From assembly GCA_022760355.1 (NCBI GenBank), contig JALEGB010000118.1, forward strand, positions 1-38,071: a stretch of 38,071 nt of DNA. The letters run 5' to 3'. Shown here one piece after another: positions 15,674 through 24,792 of the stretch. The notes below the pieces were generated by a model. It worked only from the letters and a program-made list of their open reading frames with translations. It ran no database searches and was not told where the DNA came from. The stretch is from Neomegalonema sp. (lineage in GTDB: Bacteria > Pseudomonadota > Alphaproteobacteria > Rhodobacterales > Rhodobacteraceae). Each line of letters begins with the position of its first letter. Within the stretch, counting starts at the first letter, position 1. The position numbers and the translations under genes are program-made.

Positions 15674-15866
15674 CGCGCCTTTTATGCGTTCATCGGCGGC
15701 TGTGCAAGCAATTGCATCGCCGAGCCGCAGTTTTTTCTTTGCATTCGCGATGTTAACGGCGCGTTGACGCCGCAGCTTGAGCCGCGCGGCGAATTGAGCG
15801 GTTGTGTTTGCCTCGCTACGGTTAAGAAGGTCGGCAAAAATATGGATAGGGAGGAAGATCGGGGCG

Positions 15867-18692
15867 ATGCTCAAAAGATGGTTCAAACGAGACCTGCGGC
15901 TCTCCGTCTTTGATAAGGAGATCGCCGCGTTTGTGCGCGAGACCGAGGCGGCCTATCCGGCTGACGGCGCGTCTCACGGCGCGGAAGCGGCGCGCGCCGC
16001 GTATGACAAGATGTGCGCGCGGTTTCGGGCGCCGCGTCCAACGGGGATGGCGGTTGAGGACGCTGCGCTGGACGGGCCCGCCGGGCCGCTAAAGGTGCGG
16101 ATCTACCGCCCCGCCGGTTTGAAGGACGATGTGCGCCTGCTGTACTTTCATGGCGGCGGTTTCGTCGTCGGTTCGCTCGACAGCCATGATGATGTTTGCG
16201 CTGAATTCGCAGCGGCGGCGGGGCGCGAGTTGGTCGCCGTCGATTACCGCCTGGCGCCCGAGCATACGCATCCTGCGGCGCATGAGGATGCGGCGGCCGC
16301 GGCGCGTTGGCTCGCCGCGCGCGGGCCGTATGTTGCGCTGGGCGACAGTGTCGGCGGGACGATTACCACCGCTCTTGCATTGGAGGCGCGGGGAACGGAT
16401 TGGGCGCCGGCCGCAACGGTTCTGATTTATCCTGGTCTTGGCGGCGAGTCGCTGGGCTTGCCCGCCTATCGCGAACATGCCGATGCGCCGATGTTGAGCG
16501 TGGTGGAGCTGCACGCCTGTTGGGCGATGCGCGCCGGGCGGCCGGATTATCGCGGCTTAATGCGGGAGGATTGGCGTTTTGCGCCGTTTGCCGCTGCGTC
16601 GTTGGAAGGGCTGCCGCCTACCTCGGTTTATTCTGTCTCAATCGATCCGCTGCGCGATGATGGGCCTGCATGGGTTGAGCGGCTGCGCGGCGCCGGCGTG
16701 GAGGCGCGTCTGTTCATGGGGGGTATGTTGCCCCATGGCGCATTGCGCGCGCGGCGCCGCAGCAAAAGGGCGGCGCGTTTTTTCGAAGAAATCTGTAAAG
16801 AGATCAAGCGGCTCGCGGAATTTGCGTCTTCCTCGACCAAATCCGCAAAATCTGGTATCGAATCGGATGCGAATCGTACATTGGGGAGCGCGCATATGAG
16901 TGTTGCAGACGCTAAGTCGACGCCGCAAGGCACCTATTCAACCTACGCAGAATTACCGCCGCTGCCGGTGCCGGACTTCGATACAACGATGCAGCGCTAC
17001 CTCGACAGTGTGGAGCCGCTGGTCCCTGCGGCGGAGTTTGACGCCGTGAAAGCCGCCGTCGCCGCTTTCGCCGCGCCGGATGGTTTGGGCCGGAAGCTGC
17101 ATGCCGCGCTGGTCGACAAAGCTGCGGAGAAGGACAATTGGCTTGCGGATTGGTGGGATGACGTCGCCTACCTCGCCTATCCGGAGCCGGTGCTGATCAA
17201 CAGCAATTTCGGGATCTCGGTCGATGCGGGCTCCGCGGCCGATGATCCGGCGACGCGGGCGGCCGAAGTCGCCGCGCGGACCGTGGATTTTGTTCACCAG
17301 CTTTGGGCCGAAACCCTCCCGCCGGAAACGGTCGGCCGCAACAAAGCGCCAATTGACATGTCGCTATACCGCCGAATTTTTGGCGCGGCGCGGAATCCGG
17401 GGTTGGAGAAGGACGAGATCGCTGTCCACGCTCATGATCAGGCCCGGCATATTTTCGCGATGCGCAAAGGGCGGTATTTCGCGATTGAGGCGCTGGGGCC
17501 GGATGGCCGCAAGGCGACGGTTGAAGATCTGCGCGTCGCGTTCCAGCGCATCATCGATTGGACGGACGCGTCGGCCGCGCAGGAGCCGGTCGCCGTGCTG
17601 ACCACCGAGCGGCGCCCGGTCTGGGCGTTGGAGCGGCAGCGCCTGCTGGCGGACCCGGTCAACGCCGCAACGCTGGAAATGATTGAGACGGCGATGTTCG
17701 GCATGTTCTTCGATGAGCAGCCGGTCGCCAGCTTCAATGACATCGCGCGCTCGGCGCTGATGGGCCAGGTCGGCACGCGCTGGATGGATAAGGTTTTCTC
17801 CTATGTCGTCCATCCGGACGGCCGCATTTCCCAGCATGGCGAGCATTCGCCGGCGGACGGCATGCAGTTCGTCACCGCCTTTGACTATGGTTGTGACGCA
17901 GCGGCGTGGCGCACAATGCGGGAGGAGCCGGCGGAGAAGGCGCGCAGCGCCGATACGGCCGAGCCGAAGGAGCATGGCTTTGCGCTCACCCAGGATAGCC
18001 GCGCCGCGATCAAATCGGCGATCGCGCATTTTGAGGCGAAGACTGAGGATCTCGACATCGAGGTGTTGGTGTTTGAGGAGTTCGGCAAGGAGCTGATCAA
18101 AACCCTTGGCACAGGGCCGGACAGCTTCGTGCAGATGGCCTATCAGCTGGCCTATTGGCGCAAACATGGGCGGACGCCGAAGACGTATGAGTCGGGCCAG
18201 ACCCGCGCTTTCCGTATTGGCCGCACTGAGACGATCCGGTCGGTTTCGGTCGCCTCGCGTGATTTTACGGCGCTGATGGATGATGCGGCCGCGCCGGCGG
18301 AGAAAAAGGTGGAGCTGCTGCGCGCCGCATTCGCCGCGCATGGGGAGCGGGGCAAGCTGTCGGCGCAGGCGCAGGGCGTTGACCGGCATCTGCTCGGCAT
18401 GAAGCTGATGGCGGCGGAGAAGGGCGTGACGGCGGGGCTGGAGCTGTTTGACCAGGAGATCTGGACCCGCGGGTGGGAGCTTTCGACCGCGCAGCTGCCG
18501 ATGAAAGCGCTGCGGGTCAATGGTTTCGGCCCGGTATGCTGGCAGGGCTACGGCATTGGCTATGTGATCCGGGACGACAATGTCACCTGCAACATCTCCA
18601 GCTGGCGTTCGCATCCGGAGACCGGCTCGAAAGAGTTCGCCGACGCAATTGCGCAAGCGATGCGGGATATGAAGGGGCTGTTGCAGGCTTAG
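15867..18692 (+). CDS. HSL-type esterase fused to carnitine O-acyltransferase-like protein
   Basis: One uninterrupted frame of 941 codons carries two complete enzymes. Residues about 1-320 are an alpha/beta-hydrolase of the hormone-sensitive-lipase family: oxyanion HGGG at 95-98, nucleophile Ser161 in GDSVGG, Asp260 in SIDPLRDDG, His290 in LPHG. Residues about 345-941 are a choline/carnitine acyltransferase: LPPLPVPDFDTTMQRYLDSVEPLV, NWLADWWDDVAYL, catalytic His660 in GEHSPADGM, FRIGRTETIRSVS and GFGPVCWQGYG. The second moves acyl groups between CoA and carnitine. An in-frame ATG at 16896, with GGGGAG upstream, sits at the junction (residue 344), so separate translation of the acyltransferase is possible. 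ATG 15867 follows GGGAGG. The junction segment is Lys/Ser-rich linker-like sequence. Whether one polypeptide or two are made is open. Confidence 0.85.
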   Translation: MLKRWFKRDLRLSVFDKEIAAFVRETEAAYPADGASHGAEAARAAYDKMCARFRAPRPTGMAVEDAALDGPAGPLKVRIYRPAGLKDDVRLLYFHGGGFVVGSLDSHDDVCAEFAAAAGRELVAVDYRLAPEHTHPAAHEDAAAAARWLAARGPYVALGDSVGGTITTALALEARGTDWAPAATVLIYPGLGGESLGLPAYREHADAPMLSVVELHACWAMRAGRPDYRGLMREDWRFAPFAAASLEGLPPTSVYSVSIDPLRDDGPAWVERLRGAGVEARLFMGGMLPHGALRARRRSKRAARFFEEICKEIKRLAEFASSSTKSAKSGIESDANRTLGSAHMSVADAKSTPQGTYSTYAELPPLPVPDFDTTMQRYLDSVEPLVPAAEFDAVKAAVAAFAAPDGLGRKLHAALVDKAAEKDNWLADWWDDVAYLAYPEPVLINSNFGISVDAGSAADDPATRAAEVAARTVDFVHQLWAETLPPETVGRNKAPIDMSLYRRIFGAARNPGLEKDEIAVHAHDQARHIFAMRKGRYFAIEALGPDGRKATVEDLRVAFQRIIDWTDASAAQEPVAVLTTERRPVWALERQRLLADPVNAATLEMIETAMFGMFFDEQPVASFNDIARSALMGQVGTRWMDKVFSYVVHPDGRISQHGEHSPADGMQFVTAFDYGCDAAAWRTMREEPAEKARSADTAEPKEHGFALTQDSRAAIKSAIAHFEAKTEDLDIEVLVFEEFGKELIKTLGTGPDSFVQMAYQLAYWRKHGRTPKTYESGQTRAFRIGRTETIRSVSVASRDFTALMDDAAAPAEKKVELLRAAFAAHGERGKLSAQAQGVDRHLLGMKLMAAEKGVTAGLELFDQEIWTRGWELSTAQLPMKALRVNGFGPVCWQGYGIGYVIRDDNVTCNISSWRSHPETGSKEFADAIAQAMRDMKGLLQA

Positions 18693-18772
18693 GGGCGAAA
18701 CCCATTCAGCAGGCGTCGTCAGTCCGTTTTCGGGGCTTGCCCGAGCAGGAAGCGGCTCGTCGGCCGCGCCGG

Positions 18773-19423
18773 TCAAAGCGGTGGCGAAAAGAGAACGTCC
18801 GCCGGCGTCGCCGCCGTTGTTTCGACGCCGCCTAAATAGGCGGCGAGCGCTGCAGGATAGAGCCGATGCTCCACCGGCAGAAGGCGCGCGGCGAGGCTGT
18901 CCGGCGTGTCGGCGGGCGTCACCGGAATGGCGCCTTGGGCCAGGATTGGGCCGTCATCCAATTCCGGCGTTACCAGATGGACTGACGCGCCATGGATCTT
19001 CACCCCCGCCGCCAGCGCGCGCGCGTGGGTGTCGAGCCCTTTGAACAATGGCAGCAAGGATGGATGGATATTGAGCATCCGCCCGCTCCAGCGTTCGACA
19101 AACGCCGCTGTCAAAACCCGCATGAAGCCGGCCAGGCACACGAGCTCCACGTCGTGCGCCTCCAGCTGCGCCTGCATCGCGGCTTCGAAGGCGGCTTTGT
19201 CTTTGCCAAAATCGCGATGAGGCACGATGGCTGTGGGCGCGCCGCGCGCTGCGGCCGAGGTCAGCCCTGCGGCGTCCGCCACATTGGACAGCACCAACGC
19301 GGGGGTCGCCGGATAGTTCGGATGTTCGCATGCGTCCAGTAACGCAGTCATGTTCGAACCGCGCCCGGAAATCAGAATGCCGATCCGCGCCCGCCGCGCG
19401 GCGCTGTAGCCCAACCCGGTCAC
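18773..19423 (-). CDS. purN: Phosphoribosylglycinamide formyltransferase
   Basis: This 216-aa GART transfers a formyl group from 10-formyl-THF to GAR in purine synthesis. Motifs are [19 protein letters not shown] (phosphate loop), [33 protein letters not shown] (catalytic Asn and His; the GMRI-like site) and [21 protein letters not shown] (catalytic Asp). Its start overlaps the purM stop by 4 bp, which indicates translational coupling in the usual purMN order. The C-terminal extension after VEHRLYP is normal. Confidence 0.97.
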   Translation of the reverse strand: MTGLGYSAARRARIGILISGRGSNMTALLDACEHPNYPATPALVLSNVADAAGLTSAAARGAPTAIVPHRDFGKDKAAFEAAMQAQLEAHDVELVCLAGFMRVLTAAFVERWSGRMLNIHPSLLPLFKGLDTHARALAAGVKIHGASVHLVTPELDDGPILAQGAIPVTPADTPDSLAARLLPVEHRLYPAALAAYLGGVETTAATPADVLFSPPL

Positions 19424-20526
19424 GAAAACAGCGCTCCGCGATAGAGCACGGGCCGATCGCCCTCGCGCCGTTCAATCATCCGGCCGATCTCCAGCGGCGC
19501 TTCGCCCGCCTCAACCAGCGCATCGCGTACGGTGTTGATCGAATCGGGGCGGCAGACAATCGCGAGCCCAACGCCGCAGTTAAAAGCCCGCAACATCTCA
19601 GTCTCATCGACGCCGCCGGTCTCCGCCAGCCATTGGAACAGCGGCTGGGGCGTCCAGCTCTCCAAATTGATTTCCGCGGCGAGGGTCGGCGCATCGTCCC
19701 ACAGGCGCGGCAGGTTCTCGGTCAGCCCGCCGCCGGTGATGTGGGCGAAGCCGCGCACCCCATCGCCCGCCGCCGCCAGCGCAGCGCGCCCGGCGCGGAC
19801 GTAAATCCGCGTAGGCGTCAGCGTGGCGGCGCCCAATGTTTCCTCCGGCGCGAACGGAGCGGGTTGGTCAAAATTCAGCCCGCTCTCGGCGATGATGCGC
19901 CGAATCAGCGAATAGCCGTTTGAGTGGGCGCCGGCGCTGGGCAGCCCCAAGATGACATCGCCGACGCTGATGTCTCGCGGCAGCAGCCCGGTCCGCTCAA
20001 CTGCGCCGACGGCGAAGCCGGCCAAGTCAAAATCGCCCTTTGAATACATACCGGGCATTTCGGCCGTCTCACCGCCCAGCAACGCGCAGCCCGCGTCAAT
20101 GCAGCCGGCGGCGACGCCTTCGACAACGCGCGCCGCCGCGGCGGGGTCAAGCGCGCCTGTCGCGTAATAATCCAGGAAGAACAGCGGCTCAGCGCCTTGG
20201 CAGAGCAGGTCGTTGACGCACATCGCAACCAGATCGACCCCGACCCCATCCAGCCGGTCGGTCTCGATTGCGATCCGCAGCTTGGTGCCAACCCCGTCTG
20301 TCGCAGCGACCAGCAGCGGATCGGTCCAGCCGGCCGCCTTCAGATCGAACAGGCCGCCAAAGCCGCCCAGCCCGCCGACAACGCCGGGGCGCGCCGTGCG
20401 TTTCGCCGCAGGTTTTACCCGCTCGACAAGATCCGCGCCGGCTTCGATCGATACGCCGGCGTCCGCATAGGTCAGCCCGTTCGCCCCGTGCGGGCGCGTC
20501 GCTGATTTTGGTGTGTCTTCGCTCAT
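19420..20526 (-). CDS. purM: Phosphoribosylformylglycinamidine cyclo-ligase
   Basis: AIR synthetase, about 368 aa, catalyses the ATP-dependent ring closure of FGAM in purine synthesis. Family sequence includes [70 protein letters not shown] and [13 protein letters not shown]. The ATG at 20526 is used because the preceding codons of the longer frame are non-homologous. It is coupled to purN. No PurR operator or riboswitch is evident upstream, where a tRNA gene lies divergent, 131 bp away. Confidence 0.97.
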   Translation of the reverse strand: MSEDTPKSATRPHGANGLTYADAGVSIEAGADLVERVKPAAKRTARPGVVGGLGGFGGLFDLKAAGWTDPLLVAATDGVGTKLRIAIETDRLDGVGVDLVAMCVNDLLCQGAEPLFFLDYYATGALDPAAAARVVEGVAAGCIDAGCALLGGETAEMPGMYSKGDFDLAGFAVGAVERTGLLPRDISVGDVILGLPSAGAHSNGYSLIRRIIAESGLNFDQPAPFAPEETLGAATLTPTRIYVRAGRAALAAAGDGVRGFAHITGGGLTENLPRLWDDAPTLAAEINLESWTPQPLFQWLAETGGVDETEMLRAFNCGVGLAIVCRPDSINTVRDALVEAGEAPLEIGRMIERREGDRPVLYRGALFS

Positions 20527-20657
20527 ATCCGCCGCATAGCAGGCGCAGGGCCCGCCCGCCAAGGTCGCAATGGCGTTTCCCGCAGTCATGCGCGCAATGC
20601 GACGCGTCGGCCCTCTTGCTTTGCTCGCGCGGAGGGACGAAATAGGAGGACGCAGCT

Positions 20658-20734
20658 GGGCCTGTAGCTCAATTGGTTAGAGCAGACCGCTCATAACGGT
20701 TTGGTTGGGGGTTCGAGTCCCTCCGGGCCTACCA
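20658..20734 (+). tRNA. tRNA with CAU anticodon (Met elongator or Ile2)
   Basis: The 77-nt cloverleaf has acceptor GGGCCTG / CGGGCCT, a D-arm GCTC/GAGC, and an anticodon stem GACCG/CGGTT with loop CTCATAA. The T-arm contains GGTTCGAGTCC, and CCA is encoded. The anticodon is CAT. This may be elongator tRNA-Met, or tRNA-Ile2 whose C34 is changed to lysidine by TilS. The sequence alone does not let me decide. Purine genes lie divergent upstream and LysR convergent downstream. Confidence 0.95.
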
Positions 20735-20758
20735 CAACTGCGATGCCGCCGGCTCCTC

Positions 20759-21661
20759 TTAGCTTTCGACAGCGGCCGGAAATTTCTGGCGCAGAAACGC
20801 CGCAAGCGCTTCGACCTGCGGGGGCGCGCCGAGGCGGGACGGCATGAGCAAACTCAGTTCAGGTGAGCCCGCTGTCCAGTCCGGCAGTAGCGTCGTGAGG
20901 GTTTTGCGCTCTATCTCTTCGCGGCAGACATAGGCCGGCAATGCGACAATCCCTAATCCCGCCGCCGCCGCCGCCTTCAATGTGGTCATATCATCGCAGC
21001 GCAGTCGCGCCGCATAGGGGATCGACGCCGCCGTTCCGGCGGTGTTTTGAAGCGACCACACATCACCCCCCGGTCGCCATCCCAGGGCCAACCCGGGATG
21101 CCCATCCAGATCGGTCGGGGTGACGATTTCTCCCATCCGCGCGGCGTAGTCAGGGCTGGCGAAGAGGCGCCATGGAACCGTCGCCAACCGTCGCTGGATA
21201 TAGTCCGAATCCGGGAGCAGCCTGGAGTGGCCTCTGACCGCCAGGTCCACCCCTTCTTGGAGCATGTCGACAAAGTCATTGGAGACTTGGAGCCTGACGA
21301 CAACGCGGGGATTTTCGATCATGAACTGGGGCAAAAGCTGACTGAGCGCCGACTGCGCCACCCCGATGGAGCAGGAAAGGGTCGCGACGCCGGTTAGGAT
21401 GTCAGAGTTTCGCCGAACCGCCGCCTCCGCCGCCGCCATACACTCCAACGCCGCTTTTGCATGCCGGTAGTAGGATGCGCCATCCTCGGTCAGTGTGAGA
21501 TGCCGGGAATTTCGATGCATCAGCCGCGTTTCCAACGCCTGCTCGAGGCTTTGCACCTGTCGGCTGAGCCGCGATTTGGGAATGCCCAACGCCTTAGACG
21601 CCGCCGTAAATCCCTTTTTTTCAACGACATGGACGAAGTAGTACGCTTGGTTCAGATCCAT
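20759..21661 (-). CDS. LysR-family transcriptional regulator
   Basis: This 300-aa LTTR has an N-terminal winged helix (MDLNQAYYFVHVVEKKGFTA, then ASKALGIPKSRLSRQVQSLEQALETRLMHRNSRHLTLTEDG) and a two-lobe effector domain (NPRVVVRLQVSNDFVDMLQEGVDLAVRG is typical). It is divergent from the pirin/FMN-reductase operon. A 22-bp perfect palindrome lies between them, the expected layout for an LTTR that controls its neighbour and itself. Related LTTR-pirin pairs respond to electrophiles or quinones; that inducer is inference here. Confidence 0.92.
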   Translation of the reverse strand: MDLNQAYYFVHVVEKKGFTAASKALGIPKSRLSRQVQSLEQALETRLMHRNSRHLTLTEDGASYYRHAKAALECMAAAEAAVRRNSDILTGVATLSCSIGVAQSALSQLLPQFMIENPRVVVRLQVSNDFVDMLQEGVDLAVRGHSRLLPDSDYIQRRLATVPWRLFASPDYAARMGEIVTPTDLDGHPGLALGWRPGGDVWSLQNTAGTAASIPYAARLRCDDMTTLKAAAAAGLGIVALPAYVCREEIERKTLTTLLPDWTAGSPELSLLMPSRLGAPPQVEALAAFLRQKFPAAVES

Positions 21662-21682
21662 CGCCTGCTCCCCGCTCTGGCG

Positions 21683-21704
21683 ATCGTTCCATTAATGGAA
21701 CGAT
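21683..21704. promoter_or_regulatory. Perfect 22-bp palindrome, likely LysR operator
   Basis: ATCGTTCCATTAATGGAACGAT is identical to its reverse complement and lies 22 bp from the LysR start and 73 bp from the pirin start. LTTR sites usually contain T-N11-A dyads; this has that form (T-TCC-x-GGA-A). It is most likely the recognition site of the adjacent regulator. Confidence 0.65.
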
Positions 21705-21776
21705 GCGTCCCTAATCTAGCGGATTTTCCTGTCGTCGTCCCGAAGTTATGTTCTGCTTCAAGCAACGGAGGGACAA

Positions 21777-22643
21777 ATGACCGGGCAACATCATCTTTCA
21801 ACCGCCCAAACATGCGGCGCAGTGTTCAGCCAGCAAGACGGCGAGCCCCAAACCATCGGCGCAGGGTTCAACGCGCTCAGCTTCCGGCACAACCAGTTTG
21901 AGGGGCTGATGGACCCGTTGGTCATGGTCGACCATTTCACCATGACGGAGCCGACGTTCGGCGCGCACGCCCATGCCGGCATCTCGGCGGTCAGCCTGCT
22001 GTTCGAAGACAGTCGCGGGACGTTTCGAAACCGGGATTCCCTCGGCAATGACATCGAGCTGGCGCCTGGGGATCTCTTCTGGCTCAAGGCGGCGCGCGGC
22101 GCTGTGCATGACGAAGCGCCGACCCCAGGGTCGGCAACGCACGCACTTCAAGTCTTCGTCAATCTGCCTGCGCGCCTAAAGCAAGACGCGCCCGCTTCGC
22201 TTCATGTTCCAGCCGAGCGGATGCCCGTGATCGTGGAGGAGGGCTGCCGGGCGCGTCTGATGATGGGGCGGAGCCATGGCGTCCGCGGCGCCGCGTCGCC
22301 CGCCTTGCCGATGACGATACTTGATGTGTCGCTTGAAGCCGGCGGCCATTTTGAGCATCGGCCCGAAGATGGCGCCGCCGCTTGGATCCATGCGGTGAGC
22401 GGCGCAATTGAGATTTTGATCGATGGCCGCAAGAGCTTCGTTCGCAAGAGAGAAGCGGTCGCAGCGCATGGCGCCCGAGAGATCAGCCTGAGCGCCGCTG
22501 CGCGAAGTCAGGCCGTCATTTTGAGCGGACAACCTGTTCGCGAGCCATTTGTGCAAAAGGGTCCATTCGTCATGAGCACGTCTGAAGAACTCGAGGCGAC
22601 AATCTCTGCTGCAGCAGCCGGAAAATTCGGATCAATCGAGTAA
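21777..22643 (+). CDS. Pirin-family protein (possible quercetinase)
   Basis: This 288-aa bicupin has an N-terminal pirin domain (FEGLMDPLVMVDHFTMTEPTFGAHAHAGI). The metal-binding His cluster differs slightly from the textbook PHPHRGFE element (here HAHAGISAVSL). The second cupin includes VHDEAPTPGSATHALQVFVNLPA. Many bacterial pirins are quercetin 2,3-dioxygenases; others are redox cofactors of regulators. ATG 21777 follows GGAGGG. It is first in an operon with an FMN reductase 43 bp downstream and is probably controlled by the divergent LysR gene. A quinone or oxidative stress role is the likely theme. Confidence 0.85.
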   Translation: MTGQHHLSTAQTCGAVFSQQDGEPQTIGAGFNALSFRHNQFEGLMDPLVMVDHFTMTEPTFGAHAHAGISAVSLLFEDSRGTFRNRDSLGNDIELAPGDLFWLKAARGAVHDEAPTPGSATHALQVFVNLPARLKQDAPASLHVPAERMPVIVEEGCRARLMMGRSHGVRGAASPALPMTILDVSLEAGGHFEHRPEDGAAAWIHAVSGAIEILIDGRKSFVRKREAVAAHGAREISLSAAARSQAVILSGQPVREPFVQKGPFVMSTSEELEATISAAAAGKFGSIE

Positions 22644-22686
22644 CGGTTGCGGTTATCCGCAACTAAATACAAAGGGAGAGTGGGTT

Positions 22687-23217
22687 ATGAAAATTTTGGC
22701 ATTTGGCGCCAGTAGCAGTCGCAACTCCATTAATAAAAAAATGGCGGCGTTTGCAGCATCTCTGATCGATGGCGCACAGGTTGATCTCATAGATTTAAAT
22801 GATTTTGAACTGCCGCTATACAGCCAAGACAAAGAAGCTGAACTTGGTCAACCGCACGCAGCCGCAGAGTTTCTAAGAAAAATACAGTCGGCTGATGGGC
22901 TTGTCGTGTCGTTCGCCGAGCATAATGGATCCTATACCGCTGCGTATAAGAACTTATTCGACTGGGCGAGCCGTATCGAGCAGAAGGTTTTCCAAAATAA
23001 ACCTGCGGTGTTTCTCTCAACATCGCCAGGAGCAGGGGGCGCGGCAAGCGTGCTCAGCGCAGCCAAAGGATCGGCCAAGTTTTTCGGCGTCGACCTGCGA
23101 GACGCGGTTTCTGTTCCAAAATTCTATGAGGTGTTTGACGAGGCAACCCAGAAAGTTTCCGATCCGTCAATTCTTGAGCAACTCAAGCTAGCTGTAGCCA
23201 AGCTCGCCGCGCATTAG
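22687..23217 (+). CDS. NADPH-dependent FMN/quinone reductase
   Basis: This 176-aa flavodoxin-fold reductase (SsuE/ChrR/azoreductase-like) has the phosphate-loop GASSSRNSINKKMA at residues 7-20, the flavin-contact stretch FAEHNGSYTAAYKNLFDWASR and SPGAGGAASVL. It likely reduces quinones, chromate or flavins. GGGAG precedes ATG 22687. The start region is richer in A/T than upstream genes, but the operon with pirin and the LysR operator makes it backbone. Its end overlaps the next, convergent, gene. Confidence 0.85.
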   Translation: MKILAFGASSSRNSINKKMAAFAASLIDGAQVDLIDLNDFELPLYSQDKEAELGQPHAAAEFLRKIQSADGLVVSFAEHNGSYTAAYKNLFDWASRIEQKVFQNKPAVFLSTSPGAGGAASVLSAAKGSAKFFGVDLRDAVSVPKFYEVFDEATQKVSDPSILEQLKLAVAKLAAH

Positions 23218-23627
23218 ATTGCGAAAGGCTCTAAGAACCGCATCGCCCAAGCGGGCGGTGACGGCCAGCTCCACCACCCTTTCTGACGCCACGACACGCT
23301 GTCGTCACCGATAAGACCGTTGGCCTCGATATGGTCGACAAACACATCATGCGGGTAAAGGAAGCTCTTGTCGCCCATCATGAAGGCGATGTGGATCTCC
23401 TTCCCTCGATATTTACGGTCGATCGTCAACCGCCCCTTCAGCTGGACCTTCAGGAAGGTTTCGCCGTCGATATGGCACGCGATGAAGTCGGCGCCCTGCC
23501 AGTCATCAGTAAGCCGCATGCAGTTGAAGCCATAGTCGGCGAGGCGTGCGGCGACCTTGTGATAGTTGTAATTTTCTTTCTGGCGCGAATTAAGAGCGGC
23601 GTAGGGAACGATTTCTAACCGATTCAT
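23214..23627 (-). CDS. Small nuclease-like protein of unknown function
   Basis: This protein of about 137 aa has YNYHKVAARLADYGFNCMRL, DDWQGADFIACHIDGETFLK and VQLKGRL. The Asp followed about 13 residues later by Gln-x-Lys looks like the core of a PD-(D/E)XK nuclease fold, so DNA cleavage or binding is suspected. This is inference from motif spacing, and the protein could be inactive. ATG 23627 overlaps the stop of the upstream UDG-like gene as ATGA, so the two are translated together. A longer frame to 23768 runs over the neighbour and is not used. It belongs to the accessory region. Confidence 0.6.
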   Translation of the reverse strand: MNRLEIVPYAALNSRQKENYNYHKVAARLADYGFNCMRLTDDWQGADFIACHIDGETFLKVQLKGRLTIDRKYRGKEIHIAFMMGDKSFLYPHDVFVDHIEANGLIGDDSVSWRQKGWWSWPSPPAWAMRFLEPFAI

Positions 23628-24283
23628 GTTCTGTCTCTGTTTGACTTCAAAATGCGCGCGACCATCGGCGACGGGTCGGACTCCGGCGCGGTCCAGTCCG
23701 CTCGTCCCGGATGCGTCAGCGAGATCACGAAAGCGCCGTCGCCATTCGCCCGCGCCCATGAGCGCCACGACCGCCGCGCGTGCGTCTCGGTGAATTCATC
23801 GACGACGCGATCAGCGCCCATGCGGCGCGCGACATACTCGCCGACTTCCCCGCCAAGGCAGATCACGACGCGAACGCCAAGTTGGGCGATGACGGCTTGG
23901 TGGAAGGGCCAGCACGGATCGGCCGCCGGGCGCAAGCCGCCGAGATCGGCCAGCTTCCGCGTCCGCTGGAAAACGAGATTAGAAGTCGGCACGGCGCGCA
24001 GATCGAGATCGCAGCGCTCGCCAAGATGGCGCATCCGGCGCTGTAGCGGCGTCGGACCGCTCGGCTTCCAAGCATCGTCGAGATGCTCATTTCTCGGCTC
24101 GGTGGATTGGAGAAACTTCGCTGTATGTTCGCGAACGGTCTCCCGCTCTTCGCTTGGATCGCCGCCCGGATTTGCGCCGAGAAGGTAGACCGATGACGGA
24201 CGGTCAAAGGCGCGCGAGTAATAAGCCTTGCCCGAGACGTCGAGAAGGCTGGCCGGTATCAGCTCGAAGAAGGGCGCATCCAA
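23624..24283 (-). CDS. Uracil-DNA-glycosylase-fold protein
   Basis: This 219-aa protein resembles the UDG-like superfamily: an N-terminal SSVYLLGANPGGDP (motif 1-like, GxNPG), and near the C-terminus FVISLTHPGRADW (motif 2-like HPG/HPS). The middle holds VRVVICLGGEVGEYVARRMG. The canonical catalytic Asp/His pair of UDG family 1 is not recognisable, so glycosylase activity is uncertain. It is first of a coupled two-gene unit with the small nuclease-like protein and diverges from the 1850-aa SIR2 protein across 509 bp. Possible roles are base-modification repair or phage DNA attack; function is open. Confidence 0.6.
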   Translation of the reverse strand: MDAPFFELIPASLLDVSGKAYYSRAFDRPSSVYLLGANPGGDPSEERETVREHTAKFLQSTEPRNEHLDDAWKPSGPTPLQRRMRHLGERCDLDLRAVPTSNLVFQRTRKLADLGGLRPAADPCWPFHQAVIAQLGVRVVICLGGEVGEYVARRMGADRVVDEFTETHARRSWRSWARANGDGAFVISLTHPGRADWTAPESDPSPMVARILKSNRDRT

Positions 24284-24792
24284 TGGCTGCTCCTACACTA
24301 AAATCACTGGGCGGAACCGCCTTGTAGGACGGCTGTTCGCCGTCGCTTGAAAAACCTAACGCGAAAAGTGGGGAGGGACCACTCCGTTGCTACGCGATTA
24401 GGCGCCGGCTGGTCTGGCCGCCCCATCGAAGGCGTCGAGTAAGCCCGCGCAGTTCACAGGAGGCGGCCGGAGCCGCATCCCAATTGTCGAGCAATCAGAG
24501 CGAACGCGTGTACGTGCCGTCGCTTGGCGCGGATCGCATTCGGGCCAGCAGACGCAATTATCCAGCATCTAGATCACGTGCGACGACCGTCGCGTGAAGC
24601 GATAATGGCGGCCGGGATCGCAAAGCGGCTCTGCCGAACGCAATGTCGATGCGGTCGCCGCAACAGTTTTCACCGACAAGATCGATATCTGTGGGATCAA
24701 ACCATGAAACGACTTGACCATTTAACCGACAAATGTTGACGCTTATATCGCCAGTAAAAATATCAAAAAACTGACAGGGGAGCACATCGAAC
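24284..24792. other. Long non-coding gap upstream of the SIR2 gene
   Basis: I find no convincing gene in this 509 bp. It holds a short dyad AGTGG/CCACT around 24367-24383. For the SIR2 gene there is a possible -35 TTGACG (24736-24741) and weak -10 AATATC (24759-24764) with a 17-bp spacer, then GGGGAG before ATG 24793. Composition is mixed. Confidence 0.4.

Noticed and set aside
17364-18776. 470-codon ORF on the minus strand
   Set aside because: It is antisense to the well-supported carnitine acyltransferase, has Arg/His-rich shadow composition and no domain signature.
20658-20734. Left attachment site of the island at the CAU tRNA
   Set aside because: Its 3' end is followed directly by the backbone LysR-pirin locus, and I see no matching repeat near the tRNA-Thr end of the island.
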